NCBI GenBank assembly: GCA_963921825.1
Contig: OY997588.1
Coordinates: 85,007,043 to 85,071,042 of the forward strand
Length of the DNA stretch: 64,000 bases
Reading direction: 5' to 3'
Source: Erodium maritimum
Taxonomy: Eukaryota > Streptophyta > Magnoliopsida > Geraniales > Geraniaceae
Shown here piece by piece: positions 45,557 through 56,535 of this stretch. The notes beneath the pieces are model-generated. The model did not search any database and was not told where the DNA came from. It saw only the letters and a list, made by a program, of their open reading frames with translations. Each line of letters begins with the position of its first letter. Positions within the stretch are counted from its first letter, which is position 1. The translations under genes were made by a program, and so were the position numbers.

Positions 45557-46404
45557 GGGAAGAACGAAATTAAAGTGGGATAACTTGTATTTTACTATAT
45601 ATCTTGTATGTCGGAGAGCTTAGAAGGAGAATAGAGAGGAGAGTTCAAGAGATAAAAGATTGGAGATTGGTGATTGGAGAACAATCCTTGTATTCTTAGA
45701 TTGGTAAATTGTATCTCAACTCATTATCAATACTATGAATACACTTGTCTTCTTCTTTGTGTTTTATTTTTCCTTCTCCATAAGTAAATAAATCTCATAT
45801 TCTAAGGTTATGGGGGATTATAGAATTTAATTTCTATATATTGAATGCAATAATTTTGTGAATGTTGAATCAAGGTTATAGTTTATTATTTATTTTCTCT
45901 TAATGCTCTATCTCCCGTATAGGCTTGATAGATAATGTGAATTATGACCTTATTCCCTTGAGATGAGGATCGTAATTAGTTTAAAATCAATCATAAGTTG
46001 GCTTAAATGTAGACTAGGGATAGCTAGGTTAACACAATTGCAATAGTCATAGATTTATATTGAAAGCTAGATATTATCAAGGAACGTAATGTTTTGTGTC
46101 TTCCTACATCTAGATTCAAGAGAAATATGTGGCTAGGCTCCTTTAAGGTCTTAAATTATCGACCGAAGTTAGGACTAGCTTAGAGATAATTATTTGCCCC
46201 TATAATAGTCAAATTCACAATATTATCGATGTTCAATATGTGGGAATGATCTTTATGAACCCATACCCGTGATTGATTTTAAACTCGTCTTATTCACCTG
46301 TTTACTTGATTGGTCTTGTAATTAATTATCTATATCACTTGTTTCAAAACCAAAACCACATTTTCAATGAAACAGATTAATAACGAACTTAAGATAGTAA
46401 TTGC

Positions 46405-46800
46405 TTGTATTGTACTCCATTAAGTACGATGTTTCTGAACTTCCAAAAATACTATCTGACGACCAGTACGCTTGTCATGCCCTTCTATGTGCTAAAATCG
46501 CAGGACGTCAAGTCATCGATCCACTTGCCAGTATTGAATCTGGTACCACAACTCTATCGCCCACTTATGCATGAAGATCTGCATATTTTCTAACATAACG
46601 GAGTCCTATGCTTGGTACATCATAGGATTCTCAACGTACTCTATGAAGAACATCCCTCACTCTCCTCGAGATTGATGTCTGAATTTTATGAGCACCATTT
46701 TCTCGCCTCTTCTTATGGTGGCTATCACATTTTCCTTCTCATTCTCTTCATGTCATAATATCTTCCAAACTACCAATGGGGCCGGTAAGTAGACGTCAAA
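46405..46800 (+). pseudogene. Possible gypsy pol remnant
   Basis: At 46600-46740 the reading HRILNVLYEEHPSLSSRLMS then EFYEHHF...YGGYH loosely resembles the segment preceding the integrase zinc finger of gypsy pol. There are stops and it is very short. It might be what is left of the element around it. Confidence 0.3.
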
Positions 46801-47032
46801 AGGATACACTAGTTGCGTTAAGGAATTATATAGAATGCACTCGATCTCATAGTCGTGCATTATGAGATCACAATTGAGAACGAAAAATGAACTATTATCT
46901 AGTGCTTTCTATAGTGTAGTGGGAATATATGTCATCCAAGTCAGACGGCCACTTAGGCATTTACATGTCTTTGCTAATGTTACAAAAAAAAAATCCATCA
47001 TGTTACCCTTAGTCATATTTTCGAGCTTATTT

Positions 47033-47061
47033 AAATATATATATATATATATATATATACT
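47033..47061. repeat. (AT)n microsatellite
   Basis: About 14 alternating AT dinucleotides. Confidence 0.95.
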
Positions 47062-47099
47062 ATGTTCCATTTTCCATTACAAATGACACTAGATTCTTC

Positions 47100-47640
47100 A
47101 CACACAATTGAAACAAATAAGGATAATAGAGTTTTACAAAAATATGATTTCAAGTCCACATCAGGTGAAAGGCCGCATTAAAATTCTGATGATGAACATG
47201 TTCTAAAATGTTAGTAAACTAAAGCTAGAGGCTTCACTTGGAATTCACTAAGCATCCAACAGTACTTCTTTTACTTACATTATCTTCAAATCAGATTCTT
47301 AGTGTGATACGCTTTACAAAGTATCTAGGTGAACATCGAGAGAACATGAAAAGTCATCACATAGACTCTTCTATGGTTGTCGATTATGCCTGTTATCCAT
47401 CATACCAACGTGGTCATATGTTCATCCTTTGGGAGGTTAATTGAGTTAAGTTTGTTCAAAGATACAAGCATAACTTTTGTCTTTTAAGGCTGAATAGGTC
47501 TTTGGGACTATGTCAAGAATGTTGGGGTCAAAGCGATACAATCAGGAATTCTTGTCATAGATCAATGCAAAAATTTGGAGGCTAAAATTTCAGGCAAATT
47601 GGACTTGGAAGTGAAGGATGATTAAGCCTATGAAGATCTT
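47100..47640. other. AT-rich spacer
   Basis: No gene recognised. Confidence 0.5.
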
Positions 47641-47902
47641 TGTGAACTAATGGATTGTGAAGATATTTCTTCCTCTCCTCCACTTTCTCTCCATTGATCA
47701 ATGAAAATCATCACTTAGAATGTGAGGGATACAAACTCTACTCATAAAGGACAGAGTTTTTAAGGGGTATTTTCGCTTGTCAAACCATATTGTATTCTTA
47801 GTCAGGAAACTAAAGTAAAGGAAATGTCTCCTTCGTATATCTCCGGTTTTTGGATTGAGGGTCAATTGGGGATACATTTTCTCACCATCCCGTGGAGCTT
47901 TT
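47641..47902 (+). pseudogene. Start of a LINE ORF2 (endonuclease), interrupted
   Basis: At 47701 the reading MKIIT-stop-NVRDTNSTHKGQ, then ILSQETKVKEMSPSYIS, is the start of an L1 endonuclease (compare MRLLSWNLRG...LLQETKI at 19595). It stops at 47902, where a minus-strand retroposon begins. The target duplicate at 59338-59349 shows that the LINE sequence continued there before two nested insertions. Beyond 59350 no further LINE motif is clear. Confidence 0.65.
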
Positions 47903-48886
47903 TTTTTACCAGCAAAGCATATTTAAATTAAACCTCTCTCAAGTAGGAAGAGGAGTACAGGGAAGAAAGTCTAGCTACAGACTCTCCAAAAAAAATGACC
48001 ACAACAACGGCTACAACCCTGGTAGCTATGAATGGATACACAGACCCTAAAGATGAATGAGTACGCAGGCCCTGAAGCCCCACACCGGGAAAACCTGATA
48101 CAATACAATAAAAAGGTCTAGAAACCTAGATTTTACAACCATGAAGTGTAATAACCACTTCTGGTCAACGTCAGTCAAACCTGCGAAAAACAGGAAAATT
48201 TAAAAATTTTAAGACAGACACTTAACTTAACTTAAATTGACCCCGAGGGTCATGCCGGACTTAAGTTGACCCCGTTATCGACTAAAATGAGTTACGGGGG
48301 ACTCAGGGCAACTTCCTGGTCATTTTGGGAAAGATTGATTTTTCGCTGGAAAAGTCACCCGAGCGACGTTTTGGTCCATTCGAGGACCGTTTTGGACCCG
48401 AAAAGCTTAGCCGTCGTCGTAGCGGTCTTAGTTGGGCCGTTTCCTTGAAGCCCGTCCAGTTTAAAATATTTTTGGGAAAAGTGCCCGTTCGGGGCCCGAA
48501 ACGTCCGTTTTTCGCGAATCTGATTGGAAAATATCAACTAGATATTTTCCAAAAGGTATGGGACCCACCTTGACACTTGTCAAGTATATGGTGGTGTAAT
48601 TTTTGGAGGGAAAATGGGTGGATGTGGTGAGTTGGCCGAGTATAGGGTAAAAGGGAAAGGAATTGGAGTTAGTTGTTATTTGTTTTAAAAATTAGAAAGA
48701 GGAAGAGAGGTTTTAGAGAGAGAAGGAGAAGGAGAAGAAGAGAGAAGAAGGAAGGTTGGGCTAGGGTTGGTGATCGAGCCCTTGGATCGAGTCAAAGCAA
48801 AGAGCAATCCCGTTCCCCTCGTTCTCCTCTACGGTAATACCCGAACCGATTCTCGTGTCGATTATTTTCAAGAGCTAGGGTTTGGT

Positions 48887-48893
48887 TATAAAA
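48887..48893 (+). promoter_or_regulatory. TATA-box candidate in the chromovirus 5' LTR
   Basis: 'tataaaa' preceded by 'gggtttggt'. It is a plausible core promoter for the element's RNA, but other AT-rich sites exist. Confidence 0.3.
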
Positions 48894-50161
48894 TTTGGTT
48901 TAGGGTTGTGTAGAGATTAAAGAGGTGTTGGAGACGTTTTAGAGGTGTTTGGGAGAGAAATTTCACGTTTTCCGGTGACCGGAGGCTCGGGAGGAGCTCC
49001 GGCCACCGTGGGTGGTGGCCGGCCGGCCATGTGGTGGCTGGCCGGAGGTGGCAGCAGCCACCACTTGGTGGCCGAGCCCCTCCCTCAAACCCTAGGGCAC
49101 GGCCAAGCCCTTTTGGGTGGGGCCCACGTGCTCGGTTGTTCGTGTTTTAATTACTCGGGTAGTTTAAAACGTTCCCCGGACCTTTTATCCCAAACCAAAT
49201 CGAATTTTGGATTTAAATTGGAGAAGTTGTAATTAACGGGTTTTGGGAAACTTTAAACGTTAATTAATTGTTTTAGAAGTCGGAATTCGATTCCGTCAAG
49301 TGCGTTGAGTTCCTTGATTTATTCTAAGACCGTAGAAACGAAAACGGGGACTTTTGGAGCCCCGGAAGGCAATTAACCAAAACCGGGCAGATTCGCCATG
49401 TCGGGCGAATCTGGCCCTTACGGGTCCTTTATCGGCAATATCGAGTATTTGGGAAGTTTGGGAGTGATCGGCATTGTCGGGGTTACGTTTGGGCGTTAAG
49501 TTTATTAATTTTCGGTTTACTCGTACTAGTTTAAAAGTACTTTAAATTTGTGTTCTTTTAGATCGTGCTACGGACCGAGGCAAGGGGAAGCTCGGCGAGT
49601 GACTGAGTGTGCTTCGGGTGTTGTTGGAGCGCTTTTGGGATTGTATACGAGGTAGGGAAAAGTAGCCGGATCTCGGCCCTGATTAGGGAAAGTTAATGGT
49701 AGAATTGCATGTGACACCGGGGTGTCGTGGGTTGAGTAGATTTATTTAATTATTAGAAAAGCATGATACGGGATTGTAGCGTTTAAGAGAAAGGCATGTG
49801 ACACTTGGTAGTGTCGTAGGAACAGAGAACTTAGCGATAATTGAATTACTGGAGGCATATGACCATGCCCGGAGGTTGTTTGTGAAACTAGCGATTTTAG
49901 GACTGTTGGAGGCATCGAGTATGCCGGAGGTTGTCGTGCGCTTTATTTAATTGTTGAGTTTGGGTGGCCTTGAGAGCCCGTATTTAATTGTTGAGTCGGG
50001 GTGGCCATGAGAGCCGTGTATTTAATTTGGTGTCTTGAGTGGCAGCGAGTGCCCGTGGGGTTGTTGAACCCGAGTCTTGACTGTTGAGGTGTCTTGAGTG
50101 GCCTTGAGTGCCTGTGTGATTGAACTTGCCTGTGATTGTGATTGTGGTTACCTGGGGTGGT

Positions 50162-50401
50162 GAGTTCTAAAGGTCGACAGCCTGATCCGACTTAGTGTCG
50201 ATGAATTGCGAGTTCTAAAGGTCGACAGCCTGATCCGACTTAGTGTCGATGAATTGCGAGTTTTAAAGGTCGACAGCCTGATCCGACTTAGTGTCGAGGA
50301 ATTGCGAGTTTTAAAGGTCGACAGCCTGATCCGACTTAGTGTCGAGGAATTGCGAGTTTGAAAGGTCGACAGCCTGATCCGACTTCGTGTCGAGGAATTG
50401 C
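50162..50401 (+). repeat. 48-bp tandem repeat, five copies, in the 5' LTR
   Basis: Unit core 'aaaggtcgacagcctgatcc' followed by 'gacttagtgtcgatgaattgc'. Five copies with few substitutions. The same array is at 58494-58733 in the 3' LTR. Confidence 0.95.
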
Positions 50402-50984
50402 GATAGGTCGAACCCTGACCTGATTGAGATTGGTTACTGAGCAGCTGGTGTGCGATCCTTTGTGATCTTGTTTGGTGTTGTGTCGTTTCGTTCGAGTCCT
50501 TGAGGAGGTCGTCGATAGTTGTATTGGGTCTACACTGTTTTTATCGAGTGTCGAGTCTGTTGAGGAAGGTGACGGGTTGTGGGTCAGTTGAGTACTTGAG
50601 TTGGGGACTGTAGTCCCGGTGTTGGGTTTGGTTTTAGTGTTACTGGCTTTTTCTGCTAATTATGTCATAGTCAGTCTGTTATCCGTGGAGGTGAGCGAAC
50701 GCTCACCCCTAGCTGCTTTTCCTACAGGTACTGATCACCGGACGGACTAGGTTAGCTCTTGAAGTTCATGGAGCTTGGAGCGGAGTCTGGTCTTTACTTT
50801 TGTTGAGTCTAGTGACGGATGTTGTACCTTGTCCACTTGTTGGGACGTTTTTGTATTGTAAATGCTATTATTTTGAGAAGTAAATGGAAATGTCAAAGCT
50901 TTTATTGAAAACAGGTTTCAAGTGTTCATGTTTTTAAAAGTTCGCGTCCCGAGTTCGGTTCGCTGAAATCGGGGCGTGACAGCT

Positions 50985-50996
50985 TGGTATCAGAGC
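50985..50996 (+). other. Primer-binding site, tRNA-iMet
   Basis: 'tggtatcagagc', three bases after the 5' LTR end, complementary to the 3' end of plant initiator methionine tRNA. It primes minus-strand DNA synthesis. Confidence 0.95.
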
Positions 50997-51627
50997 TCGA
51001 GGTTTCAAACCTCGGACTGTCCGTCACTTAGGGGGGGGAGTCGAGTCAGTGTAGACCCGTCATGTCTTGAGTCTTCTTTTTGTTTGTGCGTATGTTACAG
51101 TATTTTGTTGCTGGCATACTGATTGTGTGTGATTGCGTGAACTGTTTTTTAACTGTCGCGGGTCGACTCAGGAGCGCTCCTGTAGTCGAACGTGACGGTG
51201 TTGATGTCAAGTCGGTACAACGTGGTTCGGGGACGCCTGAACCGGGTTGTAACTACGTGATGTCAAGGAACGAAGTTTTAAAATGAAAGGGTGAAGGTTT
51301 TAAAATTATTGGCCCTGTTGGCATGTCTTGAACTTGATTGGCCCTATGGGCATATGTTTGATTTTTGATTGGCCCGGTGAACGGGGGTCGTCGTGTTGTG
51401 TGGGTTGGTTTGCCGTCGCTTGTTTGGTGCACGTCGGTGCGGTCTCGTTGTGGTCTCGTTTACTAATGCTAGTATATAAAGTACGTTTAGCTTGAGCGGT
51501 GTAGCGCTTTAGTGATAAGCACGTTAGTGTAAGCTTAAGCGGGTGGACGTTAGTGCGTTTGTACTGTCGTTTTTATTTAAGTTCGCAAACTGAACGTTTG
51601 CGTGTATCCGTGCAGAGGATACTGTTT

Positions 51628-54600
51628 ATGGCTCGCGGTAAGCGGGGACGACCATCAGGAACGCGGGGCCAGGCACCCACGCGAGGCCGGCGGGGACGGT
51701 CAGCAGGGGCACCAGGGAGGGTGCCGACCGTCGAGCCCGCCGACTATGCGGAGGCACAGGGTACTCCTGTCGGAGAAGACAGGAGGAGTGATGCGGGGCC
51801 GTCTGCAGGCACCCCCAGTGTTCCGCCAGTCGCGGACCCTCCAGTGATGACTGCCCTGGATGAGCTTACTAGGACCGTTCAGAGTTTGGTGGCGATCATC
51901 GCCAGCCGAGAGTCGGCTTCGCCAGCACCAGAGGCAGCCGCAGTCCCGGTGAGGGCCGCTCAGACAGAGGATCTTACCTCCCGAGCGCTACTAGATTTCC
52001 TGAAGCTCGGGATACCTGTTTTTGTCGGGGAGCCGAATCCCGACCTGGCTGAGCGATGGATAGAGCAGGTCACACGAGACTTGGACACATCGGGTGTCGA
52101 GGATGGCCGTCGGAGAGTGTCCTTCGCGGCCCATCAGCTGAGAGACAGCGCCTACCACTGGTGGGGGCGGGTGAAGGACACGGTCGGATACGACTACAGC
52201 GTATTCCAGGAGGTATTCATGGCACAGTACTTCCCCGAGTCGGCTCGGCTGGAGCGACATCAGCAGTTCTTAGACCTGGAGCAAGGGGGGATGACGGTAG
52301 GAGAGTACGAAGCCAGGTTCACAGCCTTGGCCAGATTCGCGCCTGAGATGGTGACGAGCGAGGCGAACCGTTGCCTGCGGTTCCAGGACGGACTGAGGCT
52401 GGGCATCCGGAACCAGGTTCTCGCCTTGAGGATACGGAAGTATACCGACCTCGTGGACACCGCAGCTACAGTAGAGCAGGGCGCCAGGGATGCAGTCAGG
52501 AGCCGTGAGGTCCGACCTCGGCCGATCAGTTGGGCAGGGCCGTCAGACTCACGAGACTCGCGGAGGCAGAGGACCGCGGGATCCTTCCGACCACCGCCTC
52601 ATCAGAGTGGATCGAGACAGCAGGGGTCAGTGGCATCAGTGGGGCCAGTCGCCTCAGAGAGGAGGCCGTCATGCTATCACTGCGGGCAGCCAGACCACTT
52701 ACAGCAAGACTGTCCGACGAGGGGAGGAACCGCGGCAGTACCAGCTACTAGCCGGACAGGCCAGGGCTCGGGGTCGAGGGCTGACGAGATCAGCTGTTAC
52801 CGATGCGGCCGGGCCGGTCACACTATGGCATGGTGCCGAGAGCAGTTGGGGGAGACATCAGTGCAGCGACCGCAACAGTCGCGGACAGTACAGTCGCCCA
52901 GAGGTCGCCCTCGACAGGGTCAGCAGCCGAGATCATCACGGCCGTCTACGAGCGCACCAATTCCGAGACAGCAGCAGAGTCACGTGTATCCAGCAGCCAG
53001 TGCGCAGGGTCAGAGGCAGCAGGCCTCGCAGGGGAGAGTATATGCAGTCACCGACTCCAGAGCCCCAGGACCTAGCACGTACCGTGAGACCATCCAGGGT
53101 ACGTGTTTGTTGTATCATTTATGGGCTTTGTTCTTGTTTGATACCGGGGCATCGCACTCTTTTATTTCGTCGGGTTGTGCTGAGAGGTTGGGGTTGAGCT
53201 TAGAGCCGTTGAGTCCACCCCTATGCCTGGACACCCCAGTTGGGGGTGGTGTATCGTTGACTAGAGTATGTCGTGCCTGCGAGATTAGAGTCGCAGACTG
53301 TCCTTGCCCTGGTGACCTTCTCGTGTTGGGGATGACTACCTTTGATGTGATTTTGGGTATGGATTGGTTGTCGAGGTACCGAGCCAACATCGATTGCTAC
53401 AGACGACGAGTGACAGTGACAGTGGGCGGTACGAAGGTGACGTGCGTGCTGGGGAGTAAGAGTGGGGTCCTCCTGTCGGCGTTGTCCGCAGAGGAGGAAG
53501 TACCGGCTGTGCAGAGCCGAGAGTTACCGAGAGTGGTATGCGAGTTCCCCGAGGTCTTTCCTGAGGAGTTGAGCGGGCTGCCACCGATTCGTGAGGTGGA
53601 GTTCGGGATTGACCTAGTGCCGGGAACGGCGGCGATATCGATGGCGCCTTACAGGTTTGCGCCGGCAGAGTTGACTGAGCTGAAGCGTCAACTGGAGGAG
53701 CTTCAGCAAAAGGGGTTTATCCGTCCGAGTGCATCGCCGTGGGGAGCACCAGCACTCTTCGTGAAGAAGAAGAGTGGAGAGCTACGGATGTGTATAGATT
53801 ACCGGAAGCTGAACCGGGTTACGGTGAAGAACCGATACCCGATGCCGAGGATCGATGACTTGTTTGACCAGTTGAGAGGGGCGACTCACTTCTCGAAGAT
53901 CGATCTGCGATCCGGTTATTATCAGTTGCGAGTCCGTGAGGGGGACGTCGCAAAGACTGCATTCCGGACACGCTATGGGCATTACGAGTTCCTGGTGATG
54001 CCATTCGGACTGACGAACGCGCCAGCAGCGTTCATGGACCTGATGAACAGCATCTTCCGGCCGTACCTGGATCAGTTTGTGGTGGTGTTCGTGGACGATA
54101 TCCTAATATATTCGCAGAACGAGGCGGCGCATGAGGCACATCTGAGGGTTGTTCTGACCCTACTGCGCGAGCACCAGCTATATGCCAACCGGGAGAAATG
54201 CGAGTTCTGGCTCTCTGAGGTGAGATTCCTCGGCCACATCGTATCCCGTGACGGTATCCTGGTCGATCCGTCGAAGATCGACGCGGTCTCGAAGTGGGCA
54301 CGGCCCACGAGTGTTTTCGAGATCCGCAGCTTTCTGGGATTGGCAGGCTACTATAGGCGATTTGTCCAGGATTTTGCACGACTAGCCGCACCGATGACTC
54401 TGTTAACGCGCAAGGGTGTTGGGTTCGTGTGGACAGATGACTGTGAGCATGCGTTCGCGGAATTGAAGACTCGACTGACTACAGCTCCAGTGTTAGTGGT
54501 GCCCGAGCGAGGGATTGGCTATGATGTTTACTGCGATGCATCCGGAGAGGGACTGGGTTGCGTGCTGATGCAGTCGGGCAGAGTTGTGGCTTATGGCTCC

Positions 54601-56535
54601 AGGCAGTTGAAGATACACGAGCGCAACTATCCTACCCACGACTTGGAGCTAGCAGCAGTCGTGTTTGCGCTAAAGAGCTGGCGATATTATCTGTACGGCG
54701 AGGGGTTTCAGGTGTTCTCGGATCACAAGAGCCTCAAGTACATATTTTCCCAGCGAGACCTGAACATGCGTCAGCGACGGTGGATGGAACTACTCGAGGA
54801 GTACGACTTCGAGCTACACTACCACCCAGGCAAGGCGAACGTTGTCGCCGACGCCTTGAGTAGGAAGTCGGCTCCGAGCCTCGCCAGCATATCTGTCCGA
54901 GAGTGGGACATGATGGGGGAGCTGAGCACATTCGGGCTTGAGCTAGAGGAGGTTACTGGAGGTGTTGCCATGTGCTCCCTGGTGGCTCAGCCCTCACTGC
55001 TTGCCCAAGTGTTGGAGGCGCAGAGGGAGGACGTCGAAGCATCAGAGATCCGCGAGAGAGTCGTCAGGGGTGACGAGGTGGTGGGCTGGCAGGACAGTAC
55101 TGATTGGGGACTACGGTACCGCGGGGGGCTGTTCGTACCAGTTAACTGTAGAGATGCCGTGTTACGAGAGGCACACCATTCGCGTCTCGCAGTGCATCCG
55201 GGGGGCACCAAGATGTACCGTGACCTCAGGAGGCACTACTGGTGGCGCGACATGAGGAGAGCAGTCGCAGAGTTTGTGTCGAGATGCCTTGTCTGTCAGC
55301 AGGTGAAGGCAGAGCATCAGCGCCCCGCGGGATTGTTACAGCCACTACCGATTGCTCAGTGGAAGTGGGAGCACATTACGATGGATTTCGTGTGTGGACT
55401 ACCGAGATCGCCCAAGGGAAACGACGCCGTGTGGGTGGTAGTCGACCGGTTGACCAAGTCGGCCCATTTTCTGGCTATGAGGATGACAGACCCGGTCGAC
55501 AAGTTGAGCAGTCTGTATATCCAGGAGATAGTGCGCCTCCACGGGGTCCCGGTGTCGATAGTGTCTGACAGGGATCCCCGCTTCACGTCCAGGTTCTGGC
55601 CGAGTCTGCAGAAGGCACTGGGGACAGAGGTCCTACTCAGCACAGCACATCATCCTCAGACAGACGGTCAGTCTGAGCGTACCATTCAGATCTTGGAGGA
55701 CATGCTGCGAGCATGTGTGCTGGATTTCAGGGGATCTTGGGAGACCCACCTGCCATTGGCCGAGTTCGCCTACAACAACAGCTTCCAGGCCAGTATCGGG
55801 ATGGCACCGTTCGAAGCGTTGTATGGTAGGCCGTGTCGGTCACCAGTATGCTGGGCAGAGGTGGGGGACAAGAGTCTGCTGGGGCCAGATCTTGTCAGAG
55901 AGACAACGGAGAAGGTCACATTGATCCGCGATCGGTTGAGGACCGCGCAGAGCCGGCAGAAGAGTTATGCAGACAGGCGACGTCGACCTCTTGAGTTTGC
56001 AGTCGGGGATCACGTGTTCCTGAAGGTGAGCCCGAGGAAGGGGCTGGTGCGGTTCAGGCGCAGCGGGGGAAAGTTGGCTCCGAGGTACATAGGCCCGTTC
56101 CAGATCTTAGACAGAGTGGGAGTCGTGGCTTATCGTCTGGCGTTGCCACCGCAGCTTGGGAGAGTACATAACGTCTTCCACGTATCCCAGTTGCGGCAGT
56201 ACAACGCAGACCCCTCCCACGTCATCGAGTGGACTGATATCGAGGTGGCTGATGATGTCTCCTATGAGGAGCAGCCGGTTCGGATCATGGACACACGGCA
56301 GCAGATTCTGCGGGGAGGCAAGATTATCCGCTTGGTCCGAGTGCAGTGGAAACATCACGGAGCTGAGTCGACGTGGGAACGCGAGGACGAGGTTCGCGCG
56401 AAGTATCCCGGCCTGTTCGACTCCCGAGGTACGTCTGTTTTAAATTTCGCGGACGAAATTTCTTTAAGGGGGGTAGACTGTAATAACCACTTCTGGTCAA
56501 CGTCAGTCAAACCTGCGAAAAACAGGAAAATTTAA
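51628..56535 (+). CDS. gag-pol: Gag-pol polyprotein of the chromovirus, intact, 1635 aa
   Basis: The ATG at 51628 is chosen because the open frame further upstream starts only at a GTG. The N-terminus is basic ([11 protein letters not shown], with an AT-hook-like RGRP). Gag domain: [13 protein letters not shown]...YHWWGRVKD. Two CCHC knuckles start at Cys349 ([14 protein letters not shown]) and Cys390 ([14 protein letters not shown]). Protease: DTGAS with Asp505. [19 protein letters not shown] and FVDD with Asp823/824. RNase H: Asp970 ([10 protein letters not shown]). Integrase: HHCC finger (CLVCQQVK), then Asp1253, Asp1314, Glu1350 (DD35E). A chromodomain-like segment at about 1552-1595 ([17 protein letters not shown]) would direct integration to marked chromatin. 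There is no stop or frameshift. The last 19 codons, stop included, lie in the 3' LTR. Confidence 0.97.
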   Translation: MARGKRGRPSGTRGQAPTRGRRGRSAGAPGRVPTVEPADYAEAQGTPVGEDRRSDAGPSAGTPSVPPVADPPVMTALDELTRTVQSLVAIIASRESASPAPEAAAVPVRAAQTEDLTSRALLDFLKLGIPVFVGEPNPDLAERWIEQVTRDLDTSGVEDGRRRVSFAAHQLRDSAYHWWGRVKDTVGYDYSVFQEVFMAQYFPESARLERHQQFLDLEQGGMTVGEYEARFTALARFAPEMVTSEANRCLRFQDGLRLGIRNQVLALRIRKYTDLVDTAATVEQGARDAVRSREVRPRPISWAGPSDSRDSRRQRTAGSFRPPPHQSGSRQQGSVASVGPVASERRPSCYHCGQPDHLQQDCPTRGGTAAVPATSRTGQGSGSRADEISCYRCGRAGHTMAWCREQLGETSVQRPQQSRTVQSPRGRPRQGQQPRSSRPSTSAPIPRQQQSHVYPAASAQGQRQQASQGRVYAVTDSRAPGPSTYRETIQGTCLLYHLWALFLFDTGASHSFISSGCAERLGLSLEPLSPPLCLDTPVGGGVSLTRVCRACEIRVADCPCPGDLLVLGMTTFDVILGMDWLSRYRANIDCYRRRVTVTVGGTKVTCVLGSKSGVLLSALSAEEEVPAVQSRELPRVVCEFPEVFPEELSGLPPIREVEFGIDLVPGTAAISMAPYRFAPAELTELKRQLEELQQKGFIRPSASPWGAPALFVKKKSGELRMCIDYRKLNRVTVKNRYPMPRIDDLFDQLRGATHFSKIDLRSGYYQLRVREGDVAKTAFRTRYGHYEFLVMPFGLTNAPAAFMDLMNSIFRPYLDQFVVVFVDDILIYSQNEAAHEAHLRVVLTLLREHQLYANREKCEFWLSEVRFLGHIVSRDGILVDPSKIDAVSKWARPTSVFEIRSFLGLAGYYRRFVQDFARLAAPMTLLTRKGVGFVWTDDCEHAFAELKTRLTTAPVLVVPERGIGYDVYCDASGEGLGCVLMQSGRVVAYGSRQLKIHERNYPTHDLELAAVVFALKSWRYYLYGEGFQVFSDHKSLKYIFSQRDLNMRQRRWMELLEEYDFELHYHPGKANVVADALSRKSAPSLASISVREWDMMGELSTFGLELEEVTGGVAMCSLVAQPSLLAQVLEAQREDVEASEIRERVVRGDEVVGWQDSTDWGLRYRGGLFVPVNCRDAVLREAHHSRLAVHPGGTKMYRDLRRHYWWRDMRRAVAEFVSRCLVCQQVKAEHQRPAGLLQPLPIAQWKWEHITMDFVCGLPRSPKGNDAVWVVVDRLTKSAHFLAMRMTDPVDKLSSLYIQEIVRLHGVPVSIVSDRDPRFTSRFWPSLQKALGTEVLLSTAHHPQTDGQSERTIQILEDMLRACVLDFRGSWETHLPLAEFAYNNSFQASIGMAPFEALYGRPCRSPVCWAEVGDKSLLGPDLVRETTEKVTLIRDRLRTAQSRQKSYADRRRRPLEFAVGDHVFLKVSPRKGLVRFRRSGGKLAPRYIGPFQILDRVGVVAYRLALPPQLGRVHNVFHVSQLRQYNADPSHVIEWTDIEVADDVSYEEQPVRIMDTRQQILRGGKIIRLVRVQWKHHGAESTWEREDEVRAKYPGLFDSRGTSVLNFADEISLRGVDCNNHFWSTSVKPAKNRKI
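56464..56478 (+). other. Polypurine tract
   Basis: 'ttaaggggggtagac' directly before the 3' LTR start TG at 56479. It is the primer for plus-strand DNA synthesis and lies inside the gag-pol frame. Confidence 0.85.

Larger units (their letters stand above)
36314..46400 (+). mobile_element. Decayed gypsy element with disrupted LTRs
   Basis: The 5' LTR piece starts TGTTCATTGATCGAACGCATC at 36314, runs to 36494 and resumes at 42609-42645 after a LINE. The interior (about 42646-43383) is only a 3' non-coding remnant ending in the purine-rich 'gtctaagtgtgggg'. The 3' LTR starts TGTTGATACGAACGCATC at 43384, runs to 43567, and resumes at 45219 after another LINE, continuing to about 46400 (end uncertain). 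The two LTRs share 'gaacgcatcttagtacctaa' and 'aaaatggaacaaaatcggac'. The 'aagtgtgggg-TGTTGATA' junction fits Athila/Tat-type elements. Gag-pol is deleted, except perhaps pieces at 46405-46800. Confidence 0.65.
43384..46400 (+). mobile_element. 3' LTR of the decayed gypsy element, split by a LINE derivative
   Basis: It starts TGTTGATACG directly after the purine tract. Without the LINE insertion it is about 1.3-1.4 kb. A TATA-like 'tataaaaa' lies at 45549-45556, upstream of a T/A-rich transcribed region. The 3' end could not be fixed, because no TSD matching the 'gtcag' next to the 5' LTR was found. Confidence 0.6.
48147..50981 (+). repeat. 5' LTR of the chromovirus
   Basis: Begins TGTAATAACC and ends GGGGCGTGACA. 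It contains short non-functional frames identical to those in the 3' copy, a TATA-like 'tataaaa' at 48887-48893, and a 48-bp tandem array at 50162-50401. Confidence 0.97.

Noticed and set aside
48266-49232. Small frames in the LTRs, repeated at 56598-57564
   Set aside because: They are repeated only because the LTRs are repeated, have no domain, and lie in a regulatory region.
50162-50401. CRISPR-like regularly spaced repeats
   Set aside because: The 48-bp units are contiguous tandem repeats without unique spacers, inside an LTR of a plant element.
51553-51627. Upstream extension of gag-pol by 25 codons
   Set aside because: It would begin at GTG; the first ATG is at 51628 and fits the basic Gag N-terminus.
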